The notes: generated by a model not told the origin, from the sequence alone. 6,452 nucleotides of DNA from Lachnospiraceae bacterium (GCA_009774145.1 VSND01000079.1:12740-19191), one strand, 5' to 3'; shown: positions 1 to 6,061, numbered from the stretch's first letter. Made by a program: numbers and translations.

Positions 1-70
1 CGGCCGGAAATGCTTCCAGAGAAGTGGGCATTGTTCGTACAGATGCGGAACTTAAATGGGAGGACAAAAG

Positions 71-880
71 ATGGAGTGGAATCTGGTGGAGGAATTTTTA
101 CCAAAGGTATTAAGCGGCGGAATGTCGATTATATGGTCGCTGGCATGTCTGTTTATTGGAATAAAGGTTATCAATATTCTCAGAAAACTGTTGAAGGGAG
201 CTCTTGAGCGGTCCAGTGTGGATACCGGCGTGGTTCAGTTTCTGGATGAACTGGTAAAATGGGGCGCTTATGCAGTCCTGATCCTGGCGATCCTTGCCCG
301 GTTTGGGATACAGACGACATCTTTCATTACCCTGCTTGGTTCTGCCGGCGTGGCAATCGGTCTGTCTCTTCAGGGAAGCCTTGCCAATTTTGCAGGCGGA
401 ATTCTGATTCTGGTGCTGAAGCCTTTTGTTGTGGGAGATTATATCAGCGCCTGTGGCTGTGAGGGAACGGTGACGGAGATCTCCATCTTTTCCACAACAC
501 TGCATTCTGCAGACAATCGGAATATCATCATTCCCAACGGTACGCTTTCCAACAGCAATATCATTGATTACTCGGCAAATGAGACCCGCCGGGTGGATAT
601 GAGCGTGGATGTGGCATATAACTCGGATCTGAAGCATGCGAGAAAAGTGATCGAGGAGATTCTGGACAGAGAAGAGAAAATACTGAAGGAGCCGTCTTAT
701 GTGGTTGCTGTCAATGAGCTTGGAGACAGCGGAATTACCATATTGATCCGTCCATGGGTAAAGATGGAGGACTACTGGGAAGTGAAATGGAGAATTCTGG
801 AACAGGTTCATAATCGTCTGAATGAAGAGGGAATCGATATTCCATTCCCGCAGATGACCATTCACATGGAAAAAGAATAA
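71..880 (+). CDS. mscS: Small-conductance mechanosensitive channel, MscS family (269 aa)
   Basis: An inner-membrane channel that opens under membrane tension to release solutes on hypo-osmotic shock; the family works as a homoheptamer. Hydrophobic segments lie at about residues 19-36, 63-79 and 84-120. The third carries the pore-helix signature: GSAGVAIGLSLQGSLANFAGG (residues 90-110) is Gly/Ala-rich as in E. coli MscS. The beta domain follows with KPFVVGD (117-123), EGTVTEISIFSTTL (141-154), DNRNIIIPNG (158-167) and RRVD (183-186). The C-terminal alpha/beta domain ends in PFPQM. Length is close to the 286 aa of E. coli MscS. I chose ATG 71 because GGGAGG (58-63) sits 7 nt upstream; the in-frame ATG at 56 overlaps that ribosome binding site and would add five residues. 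It stands alone on its strand and converges on the next gene. Family assignment is secure; the symbol is by family. Confidence 0.95.
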   Translation: MEWNLVEEFLPKVLSGGMSIIWSLACLFIGIKVINILRKLLKGALERSSVDTGVVQFLDELVKWGAYAVLILAILARFGIQTTSFITLLGSAGVAIGLSLQGSLANFAGGILILVLKPFVVGDYISACGCEGTVTEISIFSTTLHSADNRNIIIPNGTLSNSNIIDYSANETRRVDMSVDVAYNSDLKHARKVIEEILDREEKILKEPSYVVAVNELGDSGITILIRPWVKMEDYWEVKWRILEQVHNRLNEEGIDIPFPQMTIHMEKE

Positions 881-892
881 AGAATCCGATGA

Positions 893-918
893 TCAGGGGC
901 TGCTGCGGCAGCCCCTGA
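893..918. terminator. Convergent (probably bidirectional) intrinsic terminator
   Basis: A perfect 11-bp GC-rich stem (893-903 pairing with 908-918) encloses a TGCG tetraloop, placed between the stops of the convergent channel and DUF362 genes (880 and 928). Plus-strand sequence after it is only moderately T-rich (CTATTTTAC). Read on the minus strand it is followed by ATTCTTTATTCTTTTT, a better U-tract. It probably ends both transcripts, and the minus-strand one more efficiently. Confidence 0.85.
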
Positions 919-927
919 CTCTATGGT

Positions 928-2040
928 CTATTTTACTTCGATCAGCTCATATTCATCTGTGCCGATGCCGATTTTTTTTGCATGGTCGATGCAGCATTTC
1001 CAGTTTGTATCCGGGAAGATGGAAGTAAAATGATCATCCAGGAAAGGACGGCCGGAGTCTTCCAGAGCGCTGCCTTTGACAGGTTCCTGTGCATTTACTG
1101 CATGGATGCATGCCATGTCCAGGGCAACCGGGTCAAAGGAAGCGAACATGCCAACATCCGGAACGATGGGCAGATCATTTTCCGCATGGCAGTCGCAGTA
1201 GGGCGAGACGTCTATGACGAAGCTGATATGAAAATGCGGTCTTCCATCAAGAACCGCCTTACTGTATTCTGCGATCTTGTAATTCAGTACCTCGTTTGCC
1301 TCATCCTGTGCAGGGCTGACCGCATCTTTCGGACAGGCTCCGATACAGCGTCCGCATCCGACGCACTTCTTCAGATCAATGGAAGCCTTCCGGTCTGTGA
1401 CAGACGGCGCATCATGGGCACAGATCTTTATACACTGTCCGCATCCGATACAGAGCTCCTGATTGACATATGGTTTTCCGGCAGAATGCATCTCCATCTT
1501 TCCTGCGCGGGAACCGCAGCCCATACCGATATTTTTCAGAGCGCCGCCATATCCGGCAGCCTCATGCCCTTTGAAATGGTTCATGGAGATAAAGACATCC
1601 GCATCCATGATTGCCTGTCCGATCTTTGCTTCCTTTACATATTCCCCGCCTTTTACAGGAACATATACATCATCGGTTCCTTTCAGGCCGTCTGCAATCA
1701 GCACATGGCAGCCGGTATTATAGGGATTGAAGCCGTTCTGATATGCGCTTTCCATATGGTCCAGGGCATTTTTGCGTCCGCCTACATACAGAGTATTGCA
1801 GTCTGTCAGGAATGGTTTTCCGCCCAGATACCTGATCATGTCAGCGACCGTGCGCGCATAGTTTGGACGAAGATACGCCAGATTGCCCGGTTCACCGAAA
1901 TGAATCTTGACGGCGACATATTTATCTTCCAGATCCATGGTTGGAAGCCCGGCTTTCCGAAGGAGACGTTCCAGCTTTGCCTGAAGCGTATCTCCCATTT
2001 TAACCCGCAGATTTGTGTAGTAAACTTTTGATTTTTCCAT
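928..2040 (-). CDS. DUF362 domain protein with two [4Fe-4S] ferredoxin motifs (370 aa)
   Basis: A soluble iron-sulfur protein of the DUF362 family, whose biochemical role is unsettled; electron transfer is the likely theme. The DUF362 part spans roughly residues 40-190 (VAVKIHFGEPGN at 42-53, FISMNHFKGHEAAGYGGALK at 150-169) and resumes near 270-320 (FDPVALDMA at 302-310). Between them lies an inserted ferredoxin module. Cluster 1 uses C197, C200, C203 and C207, and cluster 2 uses C226, C229, C232 and C236. The fourth Cys of cluster 2 is followed by the usual Pro, but in cluster 1 it is followed by Ala. No signal peptide or membrane segment is visible. The start at 2040 is chosen because AGGAGGG (2047-2053) lies 6 nt upstream and a strong promoter lies at 2081-2109. 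A longer in-frame reading from 2151 would begin upstream of that promoter. It is monocistronic and divergent from the methyltransferase genes. Confidence 0.92.
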   Translation of the reverse strand: MEKSKVYYTNLRVKMGDTLQAKLERLLRKAGLPTMDLEDKYVAVKIHFGEPGNLAYLRPNYARTVADMIRYLGGKPFLTDCNTLYVGGRKNALDHMESAYQNGFNPYNTGCHVLIADGLKGTDDVYVPVKGGEYVKEAKIGQAIMDADVFISMNHFKGHEAAGYGGALKNIGMGCGSRAGKMEMHSAGKPYVNQELCIGCGQCIKICAHDAPSVTDRKASIDLKKCVGCGRCIGACPKDAVSPAQDEANEVLNYKIAEYSKAVLDGRPHFHISFVIDVSPYCDCHAENDLPIVPDVGMFASFDPVALDMACIHAVNAQEPVKGSALEDSGRPFLDDHFTSIFPDTNWKCCIDHAKKIGIGTDEYELIEVK

Positions 2041-2080
2041 TGCATACCCTCCTGAATATGATAATATCCTGTGTAACAAC

Positions 2081-2109
2081 AGTATAAAGGTTTCCGGCAG
2101 AACTGTCAA
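2081..2109 (-). promoter_or_regulatory. Sigma-A promoter of the DUF362 gene
   Basis: On the minus strand, TTGACA (2104-2109) is followed after exactly 17 nt by TATACT (2081-2086), a perfect -35 and a 5/6 -10 box. Transcription should start near 2074, giving a leader of about 35 nt with the AGGAGGG ribosome binding site. This fixes the start codon at 2040 and rules out the longer open frame to 2151. Confidence 0.85.
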
Positions 2110-2225
2110 ACTGTGAAGTGGTCTTTCCTTAGGATGGACTGCACAGTACACGCTCCGGGGGCCGGCATCTTTTCACATAACTTCCGGGAAAATCGGCCTG
2201 CGCCGGGCCAAACGCCGGTGCGGAC

Positions 2226-2261
2226 GTAAAAAGTAACCGAATGTAAAAATTCCGGTAAAAA
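2226..2261 (+). repeat. Three GTAAAAA direct repeats upstream of the methyltransferase promoter
   Basis: GTAAAAA occurs at 2226-2232, 2243-2249 and 2255-2261. The last two extend to GTAAAAAT with a 12-bp period, and a shorter GTAA lies at 2233. The array ends 17 bp before the -35 box of the plus-strand promoter, a typical position for an activator or repressor site. Binding by a regulator is inference; A-rich promoter upstream (UP-like) DNA is the simpler alternative. Confidence 0.4.
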
Positions 2262-2277
2262 TATCCCCCTACCCGGC

Positions 2278-2306
2278 TTGCGGGGCTTTTTTGAAAACGT
2301 TATAAT
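2278..2306 (+). promoter_or_regulatory. Sigma-A promoter of the methyltransferase-LysR-asparaginase group
   Basis: A perfect TATAAT (2301-2306) lies 17 nt after TTGCGG (2278-2283), which matches the first three bases of the -35 consensus. Predicted start is near 2313, leaving a leader of about 28 nt before ATG 2341. The weak -35 half suggests the promoter may need or receive regulation, in keeping with the repeat array upstream and the cre-like site on top of it. Confidence 0.75.
2292..2305 (+). promoter_or_regulatory. cre-like (CcpA) operator overlapping the -10 box
   Basis: TGAAAACGTTATAA matches 13 of 14 positions of the commonly used cre consensus TGWAARCGYTWNCW, failing only at the final C. 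It covers the end of the promoter spacer and most of the TATAAT, where bound CcpA would block RNA polymerase. The match is seen in the sequence; control by CcpA is inferred. Part of the match comes from the -10 box itself, which lowers its weight. Confidence 0.5.
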
Positions 2307-2340
2307 TTTAACAGACAGAAAGGAACGGAGTGACAGACAG

Positions 2341-3051
2341 ATGGGGGAACGGCTGGAGGAGATCCGCGTCTACTGGAATCAGAGAGCGGAAGGATATGCA
2401 CAGAGCAACCGGGAAGAACTGGAGGGAGAAGCGCGCCGCTACTGGGAAGGGCAGCTTCGCCAGTCGCTGGAGGGAAAGACCTATAAGAAGGTACTGGATA
2501 TCGGATGCGGGCCGGGATTTTTTTCCGTCCTGCTGGCGCAGATGGGATATGAAGTAACGGCAGTGGATTATACGGAAAATATGCTGGCGGAAGCCAGGAA
2601 AAATGCGGATGCCTATGGGGTGAAGGTGGATTTCCGGAAGATGGACGCCCAGAATCTGGCATTTCCGGATGAGTCCTTTGATTTTATTGTCAGCCGCAAT
2701 GTGCTGTGGAACCTGGAGGCGCCAGAGCATGCTTATAAGGAATGGCTTCGGGTGCTGAGAAACGGCGGGAGCCTGATGAACTGCGACGGCAACTTTTACT
2801 ATTATGTGAAGGATGCAGAGTACGGAGACCGGATGCGGTGGGAACATAAGCATATGGAAGGCGTAAACGCGGCGCCGATCGACCGGATCGGAGAATTGCT
2901 TCCCATGGCCCGGGAGCTTCGCCCCGGATGGGACGTGCAGACGCTTAAGAAGATGGGAGCGGTTTATGTGGACGGCAGCGTGACAAGGGAGCAGACACTT
3001 GCGGACGGACATCAGCTGATCCTGAATTTTGTAATTCGGGCAGTAAAATAA
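2341..3051 (+). CDS. Class I SAM-dependent methyltransferase, first paralog (236 aa)
   Basis: A soluble methyltransferase of the UbiE/BioC-like Methyltransf_11/25 group; its substrate cannot be told from sequence. Motif I, VLDIGCGPGFF (51-61), forms the SAM-binding glycine loop. D76 in AVDYTE is the acidic residue expected to hold the ribose, and D102 in MDAQNL contacts the adenine region. SRNVLWNLE (118-126) and RVLRNGGSLMN (137-147) complete the Rossmann core. The C-terminal third (about 155-236) is variable and carries RPGWD (194-198), also present in the next gene. I start at ATG 2341 because the protein then aligns with the N-terminus of its paralog (YWNQRAEGY against YWTGRAEGY). An upstream TTG frame at 2278 would begin inside the promoter. 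The ribosome binding site is modest (GGAG, 10 nt upstream). First gene of the group. Confidence 0.9.
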   Translation: MGERLEEIRVYWNQRAEGYAQSNREELEGEARRYWEGQLRQSLEGKTYKKVLDIGCGPGFFSVLLAQMGYEVTAVDYTENMLAEARKNADAYGVKVDFRKMDAQNLAFPDESFDFIVSRNVLWNLEAPEHAYKEWLRVLRNGGSLMNCDGNFYYYVKDAEYGDRMRWEHKHMEGVNAAPIDRIGELLPMARELRPGWDVQTLKKMGAVYVDGSVTREQTLADGHQLILNFVIRAVK

Positions 3052-3086
3052 AATAAAACAGATCAGATAAGCGGGGGTATAAAAGA

Positions 3087-3869
3087 ATGTTGTTATCACA
3101 GATCGAACAGTACTGGACCGGCAGGGCGGAAGGATATTCCGAGGTAAACCGTCATGAACTTGCCACCGGGCAGGATCAGGTATGGTTTCGGGAAATCCAG
3201 AAGCATCTGCCGAAGGAAAAAAAGCTGAAGATTCTGGATGTGGGAACCGGGCCGGGTTTTTTTGCCATTCTTCTGGCCGGACAGGGATATGATGTGACGG
3301 CGGTGGACTATACAGAGGCCATGCTCCATCAGGCAAAGCAAAATGCAGGAGCACTGGCAGCGCGGATTCGTTTTCAGCAGATGGATGCACAGAATCTGGA
3401 ATTTCCGGACGGGACGTTTGATGTGGTGATCTCCCGCAATCTGACCTGGAATCTGGAGAATCCGGAAAAAGCATATGCAGAATGGATGCGCGTTCTGAAA
3501 GAGGGCGGAAAGCTTCTGAATTTTGATGCCAACTGGTATCATCACCTGTTTGACGAGGAGAAACGCAGACGGTACGAAGAGGACCGGGAGAAGGTGGAAG
3601 AGCTCCGGATGGAGGATCATTATACCTGTACGGACATTGATGCCATGGAAGAGATTGCAAGACAGGTTCCCATGAGCCGCACCATGCGTCCGGCGTGGGA
3701 CATGCAGGTACTGAAAGCGTATGCAGGAGATCAGCTGCAGGCGGATGAACAGGTGTGGAAACGTGTCTGGGACCGGACCGAGCAGGTGAATTATGCGTCT
3801 ACGCCCATGTTCCTGATCAGTGCGGTGAAGCGCCGGGCGGCAAAAGGGCAGATGGCCATATCTGCCTGA
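3087..3869 (+). CDS. Class I SAM-dependent methyltransferase, second paralog (260 aa)
   Basis: Paralog of the preceding gene, 35 bp downstream. The core shows ILDVGTGPGFF (49-59), D74 in AVDYTE, D100 in MDAQNLEFPD, SRNLTWNLE (116-124), EGGKLLNFD (139-147) and RPAWD (201-205). In the 30 residues covering motif I to the acidic loop, 21 are identical to the first copy. It differs in the C-terminal part: a highly charged stretch (DEEKRRRYEEDREKVEEL, 156-173) and a longer tail, so the two copies may act on different substrates or pair as a heterodimer. Soluble, with no signal peptide. Start ATG 3087 has GGGGG (3073-3077) 9 nt upstream. The last residues are encoded by one arm of a hairpin that spans the stop codon. 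Enzyme class is firm; substrate unknown. Confidence 0.9.
   Translation: MLLSQIEQYWTGRAEGYSEVNRHELATGQDQVWFREIQKHLPKEKKLKILDVGTGPGFFAILLAGQGYDVTAVDYTEAMLHQAKQNAGALAARIRFQQMDAQNLEFPDGTFDVVISRNLTWNLENPEKAYAEWMRVLKEGGKLLNFDANWYHHLFDEEKRRRYEEDREKVEELRMEDHYTCTDIDAMEEIARQVPMSRTMRPAWDMQVLKAYAGDQLQADEQVWKRVWDRTEQVNYASTPMFLISAVKRRAAKGQMAISA
3847..3866 (+). other. Hairpin at the stop of the second methyltransferase
   Basis: GGCAGAT (3847-3853) pairs perfectly with ATCTGCC (3860-3866) around a GGCCAT loop. The second arm ends one base before the TGA stop. No T-run follows, so it is not an intrinsic terminator. It could protect the upstream mRNA from 3' exonucleases or affect entry to the LysR gene 22 nt further on; that role is inferred. 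Confidence 0.45.
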
Positions 3870-3891
3870 GCCGGAAAGCAGAGAAGGATAC

Positions 3892-4800
3892 ATGATAGAG
3901 ACAAAACAGCTTCAATATCTGGTGGTATGTGCAGATCTGCAGTCTTTCAGTAAGGCTGCAGATGTTTTGTATACAAGCCAGCCCAATGTGAGCAAGATCA
4001 TCCGGACTTTGGAAGAAGAACTGGGATTTTCGCTCTTTGAACGGCAGAGCCGGGGGATCCGGCTGACGAAAAAGGGAAAGCAGGCGTATGATTATGCCTG
4101 CAGAGCCATTGAACAGGTCAATCAGCTGGCGGCATATGCCGGAATGGATGAGGGGGAAGAACTTTCCATCGCCTGCAATCCAAGCTCCTGGATGTCCGCG
4201 TGCTTTACGGAATTTTACCGGAGCCATAAGGATGAAAATGTTCTTTTTCAGATTATGACAGCCAGCACGGAGGATGTGATCCGCCGCTGCGGCAGCGGCC
4301 TGTCGGATGTGGGATTTGTGCATATGATGGAACCGCAGATGGTATCCTTCCAGTATAAACTGGAGCGGAATCACCTGAATTTTGCAGAACTGAAGCGGTT
4401 AAAGGCCATGCTTTATTTTGGGACGCACAATCCCATGGGGCAAAAGGCTTCGGTCCGGGATATTCCCATGGAGGAGATTCGTCTGGTGCAGTGTTATGAG
4501 GATGAATTTACGCTGAATCATTACTGGGATATCTTTCGGCAGGAGAAGGAAGAGGATACAAAGGCGCAGGTGGCAGTGATTACCAACAGCGATTATGTGA
4601 TGAACGATCTGCTTCGGAATACGGATCTGGGAAATATCAGCGGCGCTTACCTGGGGCCGGAGGAACAGTCTCAGGGGTATCCGGGACTTTCTCTGTATGA
4701 AGAGGAGGAACCGGTGATTTTCGGATATGTTCTTAGAAAGGATGAGACACCCGGAATCTGGGCGGAGCGGTTTCTGGAATTTATAAAGGGAAAACTTTGA
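3892..4800 (+). CDS. LysR-type transcriptional regulator (302 aa)
   Basis: A DNA-binding regulator with the classic LysR plan and normal length. An N-terminal winged helix-turn-helix (about residues 4-62) contains SFSKAADVLYTSQPNVSKII (18-37), TLEEELGFSLFER and GIRLTKKGK (55-63), followed by the linker helix. A periplasmic-binding-like effector domain (about 90-300) begins ELSIACNPSSW. The ligand is unknown. It starts 22 nt after the second methyltransferase and ends 32 nt before the asparaginase gene, all in one direction. This is unusual for LysR regulators, which more often face a divergent target. The start has AAGGA only 3 nt from ATG 3892, a tight spacing that suggests modest translation. 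It probably controls its own operon; the intergenic region 2041-2340 is the best place for its site. Confidence 0.93.
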   Translation: MIETKQLQYLVVCADLQSFSKAADVLYTSQPNVSKIIRTLEEELGFSLFERQSRGIRLTKKGKQAYDYACRAIEQVNQLAAYAGMDEGEELSIACNPSSWMSACFTEFYRSHKDENVLFQIMTASTEDVIRRCGSGLSDVGFVHMMEPQMVSFQYKLERNHLNFAELKRLKAMLYFGTHNPMGQKASVRDIPMEEIRLVQCYEDEFTLNHYWDIFRQEKEEDTKAQVAVITNSDYVMNDLLRNTDLGNISGAYLGPEEQSQGYPGLSLYEEEEPVIFGYVLRKDETPGIWAERFLEFIKGKL

Positions 4801-4810
4801 AAAACGTTTT
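4801..4810. promoter_or_regulatory. Palindrome AAAACGTTTT before the asparaginase gene
   Basis: A perfect 10-bp palindrome directly after the LysR stop and 22 nt before ATG 4833. It shares the AAAACGTT core with the cre-like site at 2292, but the flanks fit cre poorly (11 of 14). It may be an operator for asparaginase, or chance in an A/T-rich gap. No good promoter boxes are placed around it. Confidence 0.25.
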
Positions 4811-4832
4811 GACGGAACGGTAAGGAGACGGA

Positions 4833-5840
4833 ATGAAACGGATTTTACTGATTGCAACAGGCGGTACGATCGCTTCGAAATGCATGACGGAAGGGCTGGA
4901 GCCCGGGATCCCGGCAGAGGAGCTTCTGGCCAGTGTGCCGGAGGCAGAAAAATTCTGTCAGGTCACTGCCATACAGCCTTTCAGCCTGGACAGCACCAAT
5001 ATCTGTCAGGAGCACTGGCTGCTTCTGGCAGGGCTGGTGGAAAATAATTATGATGACTATGACGGATTTGTGATCTGCCATGGCACGGATACCATGGCAT
5101 ATACAGCGGCAGCGCTTTCCTATCTGATCCAGAATAATCTGAAACCTGTCGTTATTACCGGGGCACAGAAGCCGATTGATCTGGAGATTACAGATGCCAG
5201 GCTGAATTTAAGAGACAGTCTCCGGTTTGCTTCCGATGACCGTGCGCATGGCGTCAATATTGTCTTTGGCGGAAAAGTGATCGCAGGTACCCGGGCGAAG
5301 AAGGAGCGCTCCAAAAGCTACAATGCGTTTTCCAGTATCAATTATCCGGATATTGCAGTGATTCAGGATCACCGGATCATCTTTTATATTGATGACCGGA
5401 ACCGGATACGGGAACGGGTGCGGTTTTATCATGGGATGGATGCGAAGGTATTTCTGCTGAAACTGATTCCCGGCATGGACGGGCGGATTCTGAACCGGAT
5501 GGCGGAAGATTATGATGCAGTCATTATTGAATCCTTTGGTGTAGGCGGATTGCCTGCCTATGGAGAACAGAGTTTTCAGGAGGCGGTGGACAACTGGTGC
5601 AGACAGGGAAAGAAGGTCATTATGGCGACTCAGGTGACGCATGAAGGCAGTGATATGGAGATTTATCAGGTGGGCAAATCCATCAAGGAACGTTTTCCGG
5701 TGGTGGAGGCGTTTGACATGACGCTGGAGGCGACAGTGACAAAGACCATGTGGCTTCTTGGCACCGGAGTAAAAGGGGAAGCCTTTGAGGCAGGTTTTTA
5801 TCGGACGATCAACCATGATGTTCTGCTGGCAGAACAGTAA
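4833..5840 (+). CDS. ansA: L-asparaginase, type I, cytoplasmic (335 aa)
   Basis: Hydrolyses L-asparagine to L-aspartate and ammonia, feeding nitrogen and C4 metabolism. The first signature TGGTIAS (9-15) carries the nucleophile T12. The substrate-binding serine is S54 (SLDST), and the second signature HGTDTM (83-88) supplies T85 and D86. K157 in GTRAKKERSKSYNAF aligns with the catalytic lysine of E. coli AnsA. ITGAQ (108-112) and the C-terminal EAFDMTLEATVTKTMWLLG (292-310) are also typical. There is no signal peptide, which fits the cytoplasmic low-affinity type I enzyme; length matches the family's ~330-340 aa. ATG 4833 has AAGGAG (4822-4827) 5 nt upstream. Last gene of the group, ending directly at a strong terminator. 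Minor glutaminase activity is possible. The symbol is given by family. Confidence 0.93.
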   Translation: MKRILLIATGGTIASKCMTEGLEPGIPAEELLASVPEAEKFCQVTAIQPFSLDSTNICQEHWLLLAGLVENNYDDYDGFVICHGTDTMAYTAAALSYLIQNNLKPVVITGAQKPIDLEITDARLNLRDSLRFASDDRAHGVNIVFGGKVIAGTRAKKERSKSYNAFSSINYPDIAVIQDHRIIFYIDDRNRIRERVRFYHGMDAKVFLLKLIPGMDGRILNRMAEDYDAVIIESFGVGGLPAYGEQSFQEAVDNWCRQGKKVIMATQVTHEGSDMEIYQVGKSIKERFPVVEAFDMTLEATVTKTMWLLGTGVKGEAFEAGFYRTINHDVLLAEQ

Positions 5841-5867
5841 AAAAAGCACCTGCAGAGGTGCTTTTTT
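5840..5867 (+). terminator. Strong intrinsic terminator after asparaginase
   Basis: A perfect stem of about 12 bp (5840-5851 with 5856-5867) around a GCAG loop, GC-rich at the top (GCACCT/AGGTGC) and ending in six T. It overlaps the last base of the TAA stop. Because the arms are A-rich and T-rich it would also work on the minus strand, insulating the operon from the element remnant to the right. Confidence 0.93.
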
Positions 5868-5927
5868 CATGCATGCGTGGTATTGCTGATTTTGAAAAAA
5901 TGTTGTAAAGTATAAAAAACGGGATTG

Positions 5928-6029
5928 GTGAGTCTGAAGCTGAGTATTCTAAGCGAACTGGCGAAACTGCTAAAAATATCAGCTACAGACGGCTATAAAG
6001 GCATGGGTTTTCAGCAAATTTTACAATAA
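5928..6029 (+). pseudogene. Short 33-codon reading frame, possible gene-tail remnant
   Basis: From GTG 5928 the frame reads a helical, leucine-rich peptide (ILSELAKLLKIS at residues 7-18) ending in YKGMGFQQILQ and TAA. The frame is open only from 5916. No ribosome binding site stands before the GTG or the TTG at 5925. The first half resembles the LAKLLKIS-type segments found near the end of XRE-family helix-turn-helix domains, but this is too short to assign. It overlaps the structured segment 5932-6061, so the apparent coding sense may be accidental. I do not recognise the gene. Confidence 0.25.
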
Positions 6030-6061
6030 AGGACACTATCTAACAGTGGCGGCCTTTTTTT
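5932..6061 (+). ncRNA. Structured segment with terminator, candidate small RNA
   Basis: GTCTGAAGCTGA (5932-5943) pairs with TCAGCTACAGAC (5979-5990) through 11 of 12 positions. The enclosed 35 nt can extend the stem (TATT 5945-5948 with AATA 5975-5978) and close AGC/GCT. A terminator-like hairpin and seven T follow at 6028-6061, so a transcript of about 130-140 nt would be folded and cleanly ended. No plus-strand gene lies downstream to be regulated. Upstream boxes are poor (TTGAAA 5892 and TATAAA 5911 are only 13 nt apart). It matches no riboswitch class I can recall. It could be an sRNA, or an end of a mobile element. Confidence 0.35.
6028..6061 (+). terminator. Imperfect hairpin followed by T7
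   Basis: AAAGG (6028-6032) pairs with CCTTT (6053-6057), and CACT (6034-6037) with AGTG (6045-6048). They are separated by an asymmetric internal loop (A against GCGG), with a run of seven T at 6055-6061. It is weaker than the asparaginase terminator but has the right order of parts. Confidence 0.5.

Noticed and set aside
982..2031. Long plus-strand open frame of 349 codons opposite the DUF362 gene
   Set aside because: It is the antisense shadow of a clear ferredoxin/DUF362 gene, has no ribosome binding site and shows no recognisable motif.
2041..2151. 37-residue N-terminal extension of the DUF362 protein
   Set aside because: It begins upstream of a near-perfect TTGACA-17-TATACT promoter and lacks family likeness, while the ATG at 2040 has an ideal AGGAGGG ribosome binding site.
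2185..2222. GC-rich CGCCGG repeats in the divergent intergenic region
   Set aside because: CCGG is self-complementary and repeats easily in this composition; no stem of convincing length and no relation to either promoter.
2272..2292. Terminator-like CCCG-loop-CGGG with T-run before the methyltransferases
   Set aside because: The stem is only four base pairs and it coincides with the promoter spacer; the T-run is better explained as promoter DNA.
2278..2340. TTG-started extension of the first methyltransferase
   Set aside because: The codons lie within the -35/-10 promoter; the paralog aligns from ATG 2341.
2308..3660. 450-codon minus-strand open frame across both methyltransferases
   Set aside because: Pro/His/Ser-rich shadow of two well-supported genes; its continuity only reflects the shared codon bias of the duplicated sequence.
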